Assembly: GCA_965205845.1 (NCBI GenBank)
Contig: CBDBIG010000003.1
Location: forward strand, 310,001 to 374,000
Direction of reading: 5' to 3'
Length of the DNA stretch: 64,000 bases
DNA from: CBDBIG01 sp965205845 [NCBI: bacterium]
GTDB lineage: Bacteria; SAR324
The notes under the pieces are model-generated. The model was not told the origin of the DNA. It searched no databases and saw nothing but the letters and a program-made list of their open reading frames with translations. This document shows, one piece after another, positions 54,613-63,987 of the stretch. The translations under genes and the position numbers were made by a program. Numbering within the stretch: position 1 is the stretch's first letter; every line of letters starts with the position of its first letter.

Positions 54613-54894
54613 GGGCTAACCCAGACAACTCAAAAACAAGGAGGTGTGCTTTGGTTTTTTGATGACTGCGTTTAAGGCACCCTTTTTGCGCGTACAATAC
54701 CCTTCAAGTGAGCCGTTTGGCTCTATAGCGACGATCGGGCAAACGGCACTACAGATTTTTTAAGTCAAGGAATTCCCCGTAAAAACCGCTGGTGTCCACA
54801 AACACCCACTAAAAATTCCAGCGCGGCATCGCAAGGGTTTGGGGACCTTGCTGCCATGTGGTTTTTGGGGCAACACGCGGGCGTAGAAAAAAAT

Positions 54895-55173
54895 TTAGAG
54901 AATTTTGGGGGCTTTAAAAAAGCCATTTTCGACGTGAGGGCTAAAATCGGCCACGTCTATGTTCGATTGTACAGGTTCATCTTTGCGCAACGGAAGGGTG
55001 GCGGTGCTTTCCCTCACCACATCGCCAGTATCGGCTTCTTGCACTTGTCGTACAATGCCTAAAATCGATTTGAATTGTTCGGTAAACAACACTTTTTCTG
55101 CATCACTCAGTTCAAGCGCGGCCAATTTGGCAATTTTTTTAATCAAAGCCTGATCAATGACTGGATTTTGCAT
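54895..55173 (-). CDS. gatC: Aspartyl/glutamyl-tRNA amidotransferase subunit C
   Basis: The 92-aa GatC helps GatA and GatB form Asn-tRNA or Gln-tRNA by amidation. It has IKKIAKLAALELSDAE at the start and the C-terminal LRKDEP...NAPHVENGFFKAPKIL-type end (here SPHVENGFFKAPKIL), which is diagnostic. ATG 55173 is chosen; an open frame begins at 55203. gatA and gatB, normally directly downstream, are absent; the next 282 bp hold no gene before the convergent mgtE. Confidence 0.93.
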   Translation of the reverse strand: MQNPVIDQALIKKIAKLAALELSDAEKVLFTEQFKSILGIVRQVQEADTGDVVRESTATLPLRKDEPVQSNIDVADFSPHVENGFFKAPKIL

Positions 55174-55494
55174 GGCTCCCTTTTTAAGATTCGCACACGG
55201 CAATCTTGACTACGGTTACAGTGATAACGCATCTAACGCATAGATTGTGTAGTCTGTTCGGTATTTATTCGAAGGCAACCATTGAGCAATGACCGTCCCC
55301 CCAAATACAACACGCTGTCCTATAAAAAAACCGCCCCTTTACCAAGGAATTCCAAAGAATTTACCCTTTGATGGGAGTTTGCCAAGGTGACATCCCCATT
55401 CTTTTGAAACCAAAAAAAGGCCTTGAGATTCTTCTCTCGGACCCTACAAGGGATTAAAACCCTTTAACCTCCCGCTACAAACGGTAGAATTTGC
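55174..55494. other. Spacer between ssb and gatC
   Basis: A 321-bp spacer on the minus-strand side. CTTGAGATTCTTCTCTCGG and short inverted segments occur, but no stable hairpin with a T run, no promoter of good quality and no gene could be supported. Confidence 0.4.
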
Positions 55495-55959
55495 TTAAAA
55501 CGGAATATCATCATCAATGTAGGGCTCATCTTCTCTGGCATGGCCTTGTGGTGCTGCAGCCGCATCTCCACGGGGTGGGAGTGTTGACCGCCGTCCATAA
55601 GAAGCACCGCTTCCTCCTCCGCCTCCTTCTTCTTTACGGTCTAAAAATTGAAAGGCATTGACTTTGACTTCCTTGGTATAGCGTTTGATGTTTTCCTTAT
55701 CGACCCATTCGCGGGTTTCGACGCGCCCCTCCACGTATACCCTTGAACCTTTGTGCAGGTAGTTTTGTACCAATTCTGCCTGCTTGCGCCATACCACACA
55801 GTTGTGCCATTCGGTTTTTTCCTGCATTTCGCCTTGTTTATCACGCCAGCGTTCATTGGTGGCAATGGAAAAATTGGCGACTGCATCACCCGATCGGGTG
55901 TAGCGCACTTCTGGGTCGCGACCCAGATATCCAATGAGCATGATTTTATTGAGGCTCAT
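55495..55959 (-). CDS. ssb: Single-stranded DNA-binding protein
   Basis: The 154-aa SSB has the OB-fold start MSLNKIMLIGYLGRDPEVRYTRSGDAVANFSIATN, then WHNCVVWRKQAELVQNYLHKGSRVYVEGRVETREW, a glycine-rich linker and the acidic tail ending DDDIPF, the docking peptide for repair proteins. The length is standard. ATG 55959. It lies between ruvA and gatC on the same strand, 194 bp downstream of the ruvA stop. Confidence 0.97.
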   Translation of the reverse strand: MSLNKIMLIGYLGRDPEVRYTRSGDAVANFSIATNERWRDKQGEMQEKTEWHNCVVWRKQAELVQNYLHKGSRVYVEGRVETREWVDKENIKRYTKEVKVNAFQFLDRKEEGGGGGSGASYGRRSTLPPRGDAAAAPQGHAREDEPYIDDDIPF

Positions 55960-56153
55960 AGCAAAACGGTCACTTTTTAAACATGGTTTTTGATAAAGAG
56001 GTTAGGGTAAACAAAAAACACCACACCACCTGCACGGAGCCACCCTGCGCTAGGATACCAATAAATTGCACGAAAAAACCACCTTGCACCTGTCGCCTTA
56101 AGCATCTTGTCGTGTTGCTTCGTGCTGAGGGTTTGTTTTTTAGCGTTCAAAAA

Positions 56154-56738
56154 TTAATGGCGCTTTAGCACGCCAAGTGCTGCTTGAATACGTTCTTCGA
56201 TGCTACCTGCATTTGGGGGCACTTTTTGTAATGCGTTGAGTATGTCAAGTTCTTTAAAGCCTAGGTTGTTGAGTGCAGAGGCCAATTCGTCGTTATGGGT
56301 GGTGGCAAATGGCACTTTTTCCCCTTTGGATGGGGGGGCAATTTTACCCTGTAATTCAAGGTAAATGCGCTCAGATCCCTTTTTTCCCAGCCCAGGCACC
56401 GAGGCAAGGCGGGCAGTATCACCTTGGTCAATGGCTTGGCGCAGGCCATCTACCGAAAGGGCGCTGAGCAAAGCCATGCCAATCCGCGGTCCCACGCCAC
56501 GCACGCTTAGCATGCGGTCAAACAACATTTTTTCCTCTAAACTCTCAAAACCATACAGTGTCATAGCGGTTTCGCGCACAACCATGCTGGTATGCAGCCT
56601 TATTTCTCCTACCTCACTGCTGGCTTTTGCCACCAATTGAGGGCCCACAAATACCTGATATCCCACCCCCGCGGCATGTAAAATCACCACACTGTCCTCT
56701 TGATGAGGTAGCAGGCGACCTTCAAGTATGGCAATCAC
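56154..56738 (-). CDS. ruvA: Holliday junction branch migration protein RuvA
   Basis: The 194-aa protein has the OB domain (MIAILEGRLL..GVGYQVFV), two helix-hairpin-helix motifs (LLSVRGVGPRIGMALLSAL and LASVPGLGKKGSERIYLEL) and the C-terminal domain (ALNNLGFKELDILNALQKV) that binds RuvB. Its start overlaps the ruvC stop by 4 bp. ruvB, which usually follows, is missing; ssb lies next. RuvB must be encoded elsewhere. Confidence 0.96.
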   Translation of the reverse strand: MIAILEGRLLPHQEDSVVILHAAGVGYQVFVGPQLVAKASSEVGEIRLHTSMVVRETAMTLYGFESLEEKMLFDRMLSVRGVGPRIGMALLSALSVDGLRQAIDQGDTARLASVPGLGKKGSERIYLELQGKIAPPSKGEKVPFATTHNDELASALNNLGFKELDILNALQKVPPNAGSIEERIQAALGVLKRH

Positions 56739-57256
56739 GACAAGGCACTTTTTAAAAAAAGAGACGATTGAACGTTAGCAGCATGGGTCAGGGCAATGGC
56801 GAGGGCATCGGATTCATCGCCGCCCATGGTTTGGTGGTATTGTAGCAACATCTGCACCATACGTGCTACCTGTGCTTTCTCGGCGCGCCCGCTGCCCGTC
56901 ATGGCTTGCTTAACACTGCTAGGGCTATATTCAAAAAGTTGAATCCCGTGGCGGGCCAGGGTGAGCAGTGACGCCCCGCGTGCCTGCCCCAACGCAAGGG
57001 CACTCCTCGGGTTATGCGCACTAAATACTCCCTCAATCGCACCGTGCTTGGGTTGGTAGGTTTCTAGTACGGCTTCTAGCCCCTCGGCTAACCGGCATAA
57101 ACGCGTGTGCAAAGGTGCTCTGCTCGACAATTTGAAGACGCCACTTCCCAACCGTACCTGCTGTTGTGCGCTTTGTTGTAAAATAACCCCCCAACCCAGC
57201 ATGCGGCTCCCAGGGTCGACCCCCAAAATGGTTAAAGGAAAGTTTATCCGTTCCAT
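56735..57256 (-). CDS. ruvC: Crossover junction endodeoxyribonuclease RuvC
   Basis: The 173-aa resolvase cleaves Holliday junctions. The first acidic residue lies in ILGVDPGSRMLGWG, the second in IEGVFSAHNPRSALALGQARG, and the third pair in DESDALAIALTHA; YSPSSVKQAMTGSGRAEKAQV is the DNA-binding region. The start at 57256 lies inside the yebC end (13-bp overlap), and the stop overlaps ruvA. The order yebC-ruvC-ruvA is common in proteobacteria. Confidence 0.97.
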   Translation of the reverse strand: MERINFPLTILGVDPGSRMLGWGVILQQSAQQQVRLGSGVFKLSSRAPLHTRLCRLAEGLEAVLETYQPKHGAIEGVFSAHNPRSALALGQARGASLLTLARHGIQLFEYSPSSVKQAMTGSGRAEKAQVARMVQMLLQYHQTMGGDESDALAIALTHAANVQSSLFLKSALS

Positions 57257-57996
57257 TCTTTAGCCAATCCTTCAGACAAATCAAAATTGGAAAACACTTT
57301 TTGCACATCGTCATCTTCTTCGAGAAAGTCCAAGAACTTCACCAGTTTTTCAGCTTGGACCCTGTCGGCAATTTCGACCTGCACGGTGGGTAACCATTCC
57401 AATTGTGCCGCTGTGATCTTCATTTTTTTATCTTCGACACAGCTCCGCACAGCATCAAACTGCTCCATAGGGCAATACACCACAAAGTGCTCTTCTTGCT
57501 CTTCCAAATCATCTGCTCCGCCTTCGAGTACAGCATTGGTGATTTCTTCTTCTGCAATTCCCGCTTTGGGGACCATAAGGACCCCTTTGCGTTGAAACAT
57601 ATGCTGCACCGAATTAGAACTGCCTAAATTGCCATTGTGCTTGCTAAAAATAGAGCGTACCGAGGCCACCGTACGGTTGCGATTGTCCGTTAAAGCCTCC
57701 ACCATAACGGCCACACTAAATGGGCCATAGCCTTCATACACAATTTCCTCAAAATTGTTGCCTCCTAAACCACCCGCCCCCTTTTTGACGGCACGCTCAA
57801 TGGTATCGCTTGGCATGTTTTGCCCACGCGCTTGGGTTACTGCGAGGCGCAAGCGCGGGTTGGTGTCAATATCACCACCGCCTTGTTTGGCTGCTACCGT
57901 AATTTCACGAATTAATTTTGTGAAAATTTTACCGCGTTTGGCGTCCACGGCAGCCTTTTTGTGTTTAATCGTACTCCACTTGCTATGTCCTGACAT
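57244..57996 (-). CDS. yebC: YebC/PmpR family transcription or translation regulator
   Basis: The 250-aa protein starts MSGHSKWSTIKHKKAAVDAKRGKIFTKL, the hallmark of the family, and includes RDxNMPSDTIERA-type (QNMPSDTIERAVKKG), EGYGPFSVAVMVEALTDNRNRT, and LEEDDDVQKVFSNFD at the end. Proteins of this group are DNA-binding regulators or, as found for some, help ribosomes through proline runs. It overlaps ruvC. The upstream 490 bp hold no gene. Confidence 0.96.
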   Translation of the reverse strand: MSGHSKWSTIKHKKAAVDAKRGKIFTKLIREITVAAKQGGGDIDTNPRLRLAVTQARGQNMPSDTIERAVKKGAGGLGGNNFEEIVYEGYGPFSVAVMVEALTDNRNRTVASVRSIFSKHNGNLGSSNSVQHMFQRKGVLMVPKAGIAEEEITNAVLEGGADDLEEQEEHFVVYCPMEQFDAVRSCVEDKKMKITAAQLEWLPTVQVEIADRVQAEKLVKFLDFLEEDDDVQKVFSNFDLSEGLAKEWNG

Positions 57997-58413
57997 CGTT
58001 TACCTTCATTTTTCCCTCCCTTATTTTAGTGCGCGTACTTGCAGCATGCGAGCACGATAATAGGGATGCCTCCCTGATCCCATGGCGCACATCGTACTTT
58101 ATTTTTCGCGAATTAGCACGACCATTTTTTATCACTCGCCCGTAGCTATCTCGGGTGCGTTGTGGAAACCATCTCGAGCAGAGCGCAATGAAATCTTTCC
58201 CTCCTTCGATTCATTTGAATGCCAACGGGTTGATACCCGATACGTCATCGGCTCATCCAAAGGCCACCCCCAAAACATCACAGAACGGCTTTACAGCCAT
58301 TTTAAAACCCTACAAAAGCAGCCTCACAAAGGAGGCAAGCGATTGATGACAACATCAAAACGCAAAAAACAGGGCTATTGCAAAATTTGCGGTCAAGACG
58401 GGCAGTGTAAAAA
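57997..58413. other. Spacer upstream of yebC
   Basis: No gene is supported. One plus-strand frame (58082-58558) crosses the repeat described next and has no recognisable family. The promoter of yebC-ruvC-ruvA should lie near 58000-58080; I saw no clear consensus. Confidence 0.4.
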
Positions 58414-58525
58414 CAGGTGCACATTTACACGGATGGGCGTTGGTGCCAAGCAAAACGAAGGCGGCAAAGCAGGTGCACATTTACACCGATTAGCGTTCGT
58501 GCCAAGCAAAGGGAAGCAGTTGTTC
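58414..58525 (-). repeat. 56-bp direct repeat, 2 copies, at the 3' end of epmA
   Basis: Units start at 58414 and 58470. The second unit covers the last 12 codons and the stop of epmA (58490 upward); the first, somewhat diverged (GGATGGGCGTTGG against CGATTAGCGTTCG), lies outside. It is another duplicated gene end. Confidence 0.88.
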
Positions 58526-60055
58526 CACCAAATCGGCACCGCAAAGGGCAAGGAGTAAGCGCTCAAGACCCACGGCCATGCCTGCAGCGGGCGGCATGCC
58601 TTGTTCGAGGGAGGTTAAAAAGGCTTCATCCAAAGGCAATTGAACCAAGCCAAGGTGCTGGCGCTGGATCAATTCTGTCTGATAGCGTTGACGTTGCTCC
58701 CTTGCATTGGTTAACTCACAAAAACCATTGGCGAGTTCAAGACGGTTAACATACCATTCCATCCGCAAGGCCACGCTGGAATCTTGGGGATGCAATTGCG
58801 CCAAACTCGCCGCTTGGGCTGGCCAATGTACCAACAGCACACAACCCATGGGCAGGCGTCCAATCAGCAGGTCGATTAAGGCCGTAAAGAGGCTGTTGAA
58901 GTCTGCTTGGGCAAAACTTTGTAAATTGGGCAAGCCTGCTTTTTGCACTTGTTGATAAAGGGCTCGCGCGCCTTTTCTCCAGTTAGGCGTAATGCCTAAA
59001 TAGTGGGTAAACGCTTGGGCCACGCTTAGTTCCAACCACGTATGACTTTGGCTTAAAGCACGCGCACACTGCTGCAAACTGGCTATTTTGGCCTGAATGC
59101 TTGCTTGGGCTTGGCTGGCTTTTGGCACCAAGGCATCGCCAAGGGTTTGCCACAATTGGGCTGCTTCCAATGCCAGAGGTGCACAGCTGGCACCCAGTTG
59201 TTTGAGACGCACCTTAAGCGTTTCCTCGTTTGCAAAACCCTCACACCATTCAAGCAGGGTAAACTCTGGGTTGTGTAGTGTGCCTAAATCGCCCCCGCGC
59301 CATACGGGCCCCAGGCGGTACACACGCGAAAACCCCCCACAAAGGAGGCGTTTTAAATGGTGTTCCGGGGAGGTAATCAGCCAGCTTTCTTCGGCAACAA
59401 TGGGGTGAGACACCGCCTCTGGGTTAGGCCCTTGGGTAAGGCTTGGGGTTTCTACCTCTAAAAACCCTTGTTGATGCATTACCTCACGCAAACGGCGTAC
59501 CAAACGGGCGCGCAAATGGAGCCAATTCATGCGGCTGGGGTGGTAAACAACGGCTGATTCGAGTCCTTGCACAGTGATTGCGTGGTGGTGGCCCTGGTTT
59601 TGCGTGGCAGGAATGGTGCGTTCAAATTGATTCCAGCGCATGGAATCTCCCCCACCGTCCCAACGCAAAGGGCGGTGCAAGCAGCGCATGGAGAGCACTT
59701 GCTTTCGCGTCCAATCCACACTACAGGCAATCCAGTCCCCCGTTTTAACGTGCCCTTTTTGGACTTGGTTCAACATGGTGTCATGCAGCACAAATTTGCG
59801 CGTAATGCCATGTAACTGGGTGAGACGCACCTGCCCAACAGGGCTGAGCATAAGCCAAATAAAAGCTGGGCGGGGGTGTGCGCTTTGGCTGGGAGTGATG
59901 GCGGGTTTCCGGACCGTGCTATCTATCTGTTTGCCCTTGCGCGGCGCTGCATTTGGGATATGCTCGGCGCTTTTGGTGTTTGGCTGCCGTTGAGTATCTT
60001 GCACACGCAGCACCCGTGCCCCAATCTCTTGCGCCCCAAGGACAGCCGCACTCAT
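58490..60055 (-). CDS. epmA: EF-P lysyl-transferase EpmA with an extra N-terminal domain
   Basis: The class II lysyl-tRNA-synthetase-like enzyme attaches beta-lysine to EF-P. The catalytic core (about 176-521) matches EpmA/GenX: FLEVETPSLTQGPNPEA, SPEHHLKRLL, RVYRLGPVWRGGDLGTLHNPEFTLLEW (motif 2) and AAGMAVGLERLLLALCG (motif 3). E. coli EpmA is 325 aa; this one has 521, with about 170 extra N-terminal residues, of which 64-130 look like a small beta-rich (possibly OB-like) domain. ATG 60055 overlaps the efp stop by 4 bp. The EpmB aminomutase is not here. Confidence 0.9.
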   Translation of the reverse strand: MSAAVLGAQEIGARVLRVQDTQRQPNTKSAEHIPNAAPRKGKQIDSTVRKPAITPSQSAHPRPAFIWLMLSPVGQVRLTQLHGITRKFVLHDTMLNQVQKGHVKTGDWIACSVDWTRKQVLSMRCLHRPLRWDGGGDSMRWNQFERTIPATQNQGHHHAITVQGLESAVVYHPSRMNWLHLRARLVRRLREVMHQQGFLEVETPSLTQGPNPEAVSHPIVAEESWLITSPEHHLKRLLCGGFSRVYRLGPVWRGGDLGTLHNPEFTLLEWCEGFANEETLKVRLKQLGASCAPLALEAAQLWQTLGDALVPKASQAQASIQAKIASLQQCARALSQSHTWLELSVAQAFTHYLGITPNWRKGARALYQQVQKAGLPNLQSFAQADFNSLFTALIDLLIGRLPMGCVLLVHWPAQAASLAQLHPQDSSVALRMEWYVNRLELANGFCELTNAREQRQRYQTELIQRQHLGLVQLPLDEAFLTSLEQGMPPAAGMAVGLERLLLALCGADLVEQLLPFAWHER

Positions 60056-60615
60056 TTTTTAACCCGTTCCACATATTCACCACTGCGGGTATCAATGCGC
60101 AATACCTCCCCTTTTTCCACAAACAACGGGACCTGAATGACCGCACCCGTTGACAATGTGGCAGGTTTGCGCCCGCCTGTAACGGTATCACCCTTTACCC
60201 CTGGGTCGGTATCGGTTACCTCGAGTTCAACAAAATTGGCTAGGGAAACGCTAATGGGTTGGTCATTATGCAACAGCACGCTAACGTCAGTGTTTTCCAG
60301 CAAAAAGTGCGCATCGTCCCCCAACGCTTCTTTGGTTAATTGATACTGCTCATAGCTGCTTTGATCCATAAAAGTGTAGATATCCCCTTCTTTGTAAAGG
60401 CATTGCATGGTCCGCGAGTCGAGGGAGGCCTGTTGTAGTTTTTCGCCTGACTTCCAAGTACGATCAAGCACTGCACCGTTAAGCATGTTACGAATTTTGC
60501 AGCGGGTAAACGCATTGCCCTTGCCTGGTTTTACAAACTGAAAATCAATCACCGTGTAGGGGTTACCATCAATTTCAATTTTGAGTCCTTTGCGAATGTC
60601 TGAGGTATCGTACAT
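60052..60615 (-). CDS. efp: Elongation factor P
   Basis: The 187-aa three-domain protein relieves ribosomes stalled at proline runs. The modified lysine lies in VKPGKGNAF (Lys32), which is the PGKGxA form used by the EpmA/B pathway. Domain II contains GDIYTFMDQSSYEQY and domain III NFVELEVTDTDPGVKGDT with the final TGAVIQVPLFVEKGEVLRIDTRSGEYVERV. epmA follows with overlapping stop and start, so enzyme and substrate are made together. Confidence 0.97.
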   Translation of the reverse strand: MYDTSDIRKGLKIEIDGNPYTVIDFQFVKPGKGNAFTRCKIRNMLNGAVLDRTWKSGEKLQQASLDSRTMQCLYKEGDIYTFMDQSSYEQYQLTKEALGDDAHFLLENTDVSVLLHNDQPISVSLANFVELEVTDTDPGVKGDTVTGGRKPATLSTGAVIQVPLFVEKGEVLRIDTRSGEYVERVKK

Positions 60616-60976
60616 CCCGCCTTTGTGCTGCTCCTTGTCGTTTTGCTATTTTTGGGTGTTCTCTGCTGAGACTCTCAATGCTTGAGATACAACAAACATG
60701 GCGTAAAGTAAATCCAATGTTTTCTTTGGCAAGGTTTGTAAAAGGGTGTACGAAAGTGCTCAGGGATGGCTATAGGGAGAGAAAATCTGAGGCTTGAGAA
60801 GCCACCCCCAAGCTTTTCCGCAGCATTTTTGTTATTAAGGGTCTCGAAGCCCTTGTTCGAAGCGCACTCTGCTCTCAAACCCTTTATAGTGTTAGGGGGG
60901 GGGGAATAAGCCATCGTTACCCTGACAGGGCCACGTTCCCTTTTGTTGTTGAGAGGCAAGACGGGAGGGTTTTTGC
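60616..60976. other. Spacer between flgL and efp, with a ten-G tract
   Basis: 361 bp. A run of ten G lies at 60895-60904. A minus-strand frame (60675-60959) contains it as Pro codons but shows no known protein. Near it AAGGGTCTCGAAGCCC and CTCAAACCCTTT form a loose inverted repeat. It should contain the efp promoter. Confidence 0.4.
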
Positions 60977-62221
60977 TTAGCGCAGAAAGTCGAGCAAACT
61001 GGGGGCTAACAAGCGCTCCCCCGTGTGCAGTACCGAGCGGTATTTGGTTTCTGCCGTGTTCAAATCAATCGAGGCATCGGCCACGTCCAAATCTTCTACC
61101 ACCGAGATGCGCTGGGTGTTTAAAAATTCGCGATCGTCCATGGTTTGCAGGCGGTCTTGCAAGGTTTTGCTCACTATCCCCACATCAGAGCGCCGCAGAA
61201 ATGCTCGATTTAAGGCGCGGTCAATCTCTCCCAAGCGCGCACTCAAAGTTTTGCCATCATCGCTTTTTAGTGCCTCGATGAGGCCTTTTAGCAAAGTGAA
61301 CGTATCGCCATCATCCTCTTTTGCGCCATCGCTTTTTTGAGGCCAAAAAATTTCTGGAGCGGTCAGGTTGATTGCCCTCGTTTTGCCGTCTCCAATGGGT
61401 GCCAAGCGTTTGGCATCATCCCCTACATAGGTCAGGTAGGGATTAGGTTGTACCTTAAACATCAGCCCCTCGTCAAAAAACATTTGCGTGTTCGACACAC
61501 TGCCCTCAAAGCGCATTTGTGTTTTTTCGCTGGGCAAGCCGTGAGGATTCACCAGCTCAATCACAGGGCGTAACAATTGCTCTCGACTAAAGGTTTTGCC
61601 ACCATCGTCGGATACCACAAAATGCGCCTCACCAAAGCCACCCTCCTTGACCACCCGTACTTCATATTCGCGATTAAAATGCCCCTCTACATCGACCACC
61701 ATGCTCTGCTTGCCCAACGCCAAGGCAGCTTGCGTGGTTAAGCCACCCCCATCAATGGTGGCTTGGGTTACCTCTGGGTTTTTCACCAAAGGTGGTTTAA
61801 GCGTACTGCTTCCCGCAAATAGGTGTACTTTGCCAAGGCGGTTATTGCCTATATCTATCAGGGATCTCAAAATATCCTCGAGTTCATTGGCAGCCAATCT
61901 GCGCGTTTCTGCATCGAAGGTATCGTTGGCATGGGTAATCACAATGCCTTTGGCACGGTTAAGCAATTCTGCCGATTGTTGTAGTTCTTGCTCGGTCCGA
62001 TCAAGCCACACGTAGTTGTCTTGGACGGCGCGTTTCACCGCTTGGGCATGGGAGACGCGGGTACGGTGGTCTTGTACTTGAGCAGCACCGATTGGGTCAT
62101 CTGAATAGCGATTGATACGCCGTCCGCTGCTCAATTTCTCTTGAATTTCTTGCAAACGCCCGCTGGAATTTTGCAAATTGCGTACCGTTTCTCCGTGGCG
62201 CGTTGTGTCTGATACACGCAT
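60977..62221 (-). CDS. flgL: Flagellar hook-associated protein 3 (FlgL)
   Basis: The 414-aa hook-filament junction protein has the flagellin-like ends: MRVSDTTRHGETVRNLQNSSGRLQEIQEKLSSGRRINRYSDDPIGAAQ at the start and LNTQRISVVEDLDVADASIDLNTAETKYRSVLHTGERLLAPSLLDFLR at the end, with a variable central part. ATG 62221 is chosen; TTG 62227 is open too. It lies 75 bp downstream of flgK on the same strand, the usual order. The flagellin gene is not in the window. Confidence 0.95.
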   Translation of the reverse strand: MRVSDTTRHGETVRNLQNSSGRLQEIQEKLSSGRRINRYSDDPIGAAQVQDHRTRVSHAQAVKRAVQDNYVWLDRTEQELQQSAELLNRAKGIVITHANDTFDAETRRLAANELEDILRSLIDIGNNRLGKVHLFAGSSTLKPPLVKNPEVTQATIDGGGLTTQAALALGKQSMVVDVEGHFNREYEVRVVKEGGFGEAHFVVSDDGGKTFSREQLLRPVIELVNPHGLPSEKTQMRFEGSVSNTQMFFDEGLMFKVQPNPYLTYVGDDAKRLAPIGDGKTRAINLTAPEIFWPQKSDGAKEDDGDTFTLLKGLIEALKSDDGKTLSARLGEIDRALNRAFLRRSDVGIVSKTLQDRLQTMDDREFLNTQRISVVEDLDVADASIDLNTAETKYRSVLHTGERLLAPSLLDFLR

Positions 62222-62295
62222 AAGCAAAACCTGTGCTAGCCCTAAAAAAGGGGATTGTATTCATAGTGTGTTTTTTAAAATCCTGCCCTTGAGCA

Positions 62296-63987
62296 TTACA
62301 GGTCAAGCACCGTTTGGGTCATTTCATTCACCGTGTTTAAAAACTTTGCAGAAGCCTCAAAACCCCGTTGATGCTGCACCATGGCGGCCAACTCCTCATC
62401 GGTATTCACCCCCGAAACCTCGTTACGCAGTTTTTGAAACTGGTCGACGATTAAGCGGTGGTTTTCTGCCTCTTGTTGTACGCGATCAATCTCTAAGCCA
62501 AGGTCAATCAAACTGCCATTGTAGTATTCATCCAAGGTGCTGGTTTGCTGGTTTAGCAGGTTCGAAAACTGGAGTTGATGAATTCCCAAAGCGACAGAAT
62601 TGTCCCCTGGCTTAAGGCGTTGGCCCGTGGTAACCTGTTGGGGGTTGTTGACAATATCTGGGTTGAGGCTAAAATTTTTGGCCCCTCCGCTGCTGTGAAA
62701 AAAACCATTTAGCCCCAAAGCCACGCTAAAATCGCTTTCATCGGGTCCCAGCACAAAATGCTCCCCGGGGGCTGCTTGCAACTGCACCCGCCCTTGGGAA
62801 TCAATCTCGGCCATTAGGTGGCCACCTGCCAGTTGGTTAATCCGGGTTACCACATCTTCGACGCTGTCTTTGCCCGCGTGTACGGGAATTTCGAGGGTAT
62901 TGCGGATGGTTTCGCCATCGGGGCTGGTAAATTGGACGCGAAACATGCCATCACGCAAAAAGGGAGCGGGGTTATCCTGCCATAAATGTCCCATCTCTGC
63001 TGCCCCTTGCAGGCTTTCAAAACGATGGAGCAGGCCCGTGCCTGGGTTGTGCAAACGGTTTACCTCATACATTAGGGTGTCCGCCAGGGTGTTGAGTTCA
63101 TCGAGCGCTTTGGAAGCCGTTTTATCACGCACCTCCACCATGTGGTGCAATGCGCCGCTTTTAAGCGTATAGGTTAAATTGTGTGGCGGGCCAGAGGATT
63201 GCAGCCCGTGAATTTGCATGCTGGCTGCGCTTTTAAATTCTGCGGGTGCAAGATGCAGCCTTGATGATACCCCGCCGTTAACCAGAGGAAATCCGTTGCC
63301 AATGCTTACATTGAGCATCTTTTTATTATCCTCGACCCATTTCACCTCCACAATGCGGGAAAGTTCTTTGAGGGCTTTTTCGCGCGCATCGCGCAGATCG
63401 TTGGCCTCACCACGCAACCGATCTACCCGTGAAATTTGCCTGTTGAGTTCGGCAATTTTGTTCGCCTTTTGGTTGACCTCATGAATGCTTTGGCTTAAGC
63501 GTTCATTAAAATCTCCGCGCAAGGTTTCAATGCTGTTGTGCAAACCGCCCATGCGCTCTGCCAAAGCCTCGCCTTTTTGCAACACATCGCGCCGATGAAT
63601 TTCTTGCTCGGGGTTGTTGGCCAAACCCGACCACGAACCCCAAAATGCGTTTAAAGCCTCGCGCAGGCCATTGCCCTCAATCTCGGCAAACAAGCTTTCC
63701 AAAGCACGCAAGCCTTGTTGGCGTACCCCAAGGCCAGCATCGGTTGATTGCTCTGCAATCAGCCGTTTGTTCACAAAATTGTCGCGTACCTGGGCTACCC
63801 GCTCCACATCCACCCCGCCACCTAACAAATTGCGGGTAGGGTGCTTGGCGGCGTATTCCACCCTTTGGCGTGAGTAGTTTTCATCTTCCGCATTGGCGAT
63901 GTTATGCCCAGCCGTTTGCATGCCCGACTGCTGCACTTGCATGGCGCGTGCGCCAAGGCTTAGCTGAGAAAACAATGAACTCGTCAT
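62296..63987 (-). CDS. flgK: Flagellar hook-associated protein 1 (FlgK)
   Basis: The 563-aa first junction protein has the rod/hook N-terminal signature QVQQSGMQTAGHNIANAEDENYSRQRVEY, a coiled-coil-rich N-terminal third with LNRQISRVDRLRGEANDLRDAREKALKELS, and the C-terminal VNTDEELAAMVQHQRGFEASAKFLNTVNEMTQTVLDL. The start ATG 63987 lies 13 bp from the right edge, so the promoter is outside or earlier flagellar genes precede it. flgL follows. Confidence 0.96.
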   Translation of the reverse strand: MTSSLFSQLSLGARAMQVQQSGMQTAGHNIANAEDENYSRQRVEYAAKHPTRNLLGGGVDVERVAQVRDNFVNKRLIAEQSTDAGLGVRQQGLRALESLFAEIEGNGLREALNAFWGSWSGLANNPEQEIHRRDVLQKGEALAERMGGLHNSIETLRGDFNERLSQSIHEVNQKANKIAELNRQISRVDRLRGEANDLRDAREKALKELSRIVEVKWVEDNKKMLNVSIGNGFPLVNGGVSSRLHLAPAEFKSAASMQIHGLQSSGPPHNLTYTLKSGALHHMVEVRDKTASKALDELNTLADTLMYEVNRLHNPGTGLLHRFESLQGAAEMGHLWQDNPAPFLRDGMFRVQFTSPDGETIRNTLEIPVHAGKDSVEDVVTRINQLAGGHLMAEIDSQGRVQLQAAPGEHFVLGPDESDFSVALGLNGFFHSSGGAKNFSLNPDIVNNPQQVTTGQRLKPGDNSVALGIHQLQFSNLLNQQTSTLDEYYNGSLIDLGLEIDRVQQEAENHRLIVDQFQKLRNEVSGVNTDEELAAMVQHQRGFEASAKFLNTVNEMTQTVLDL

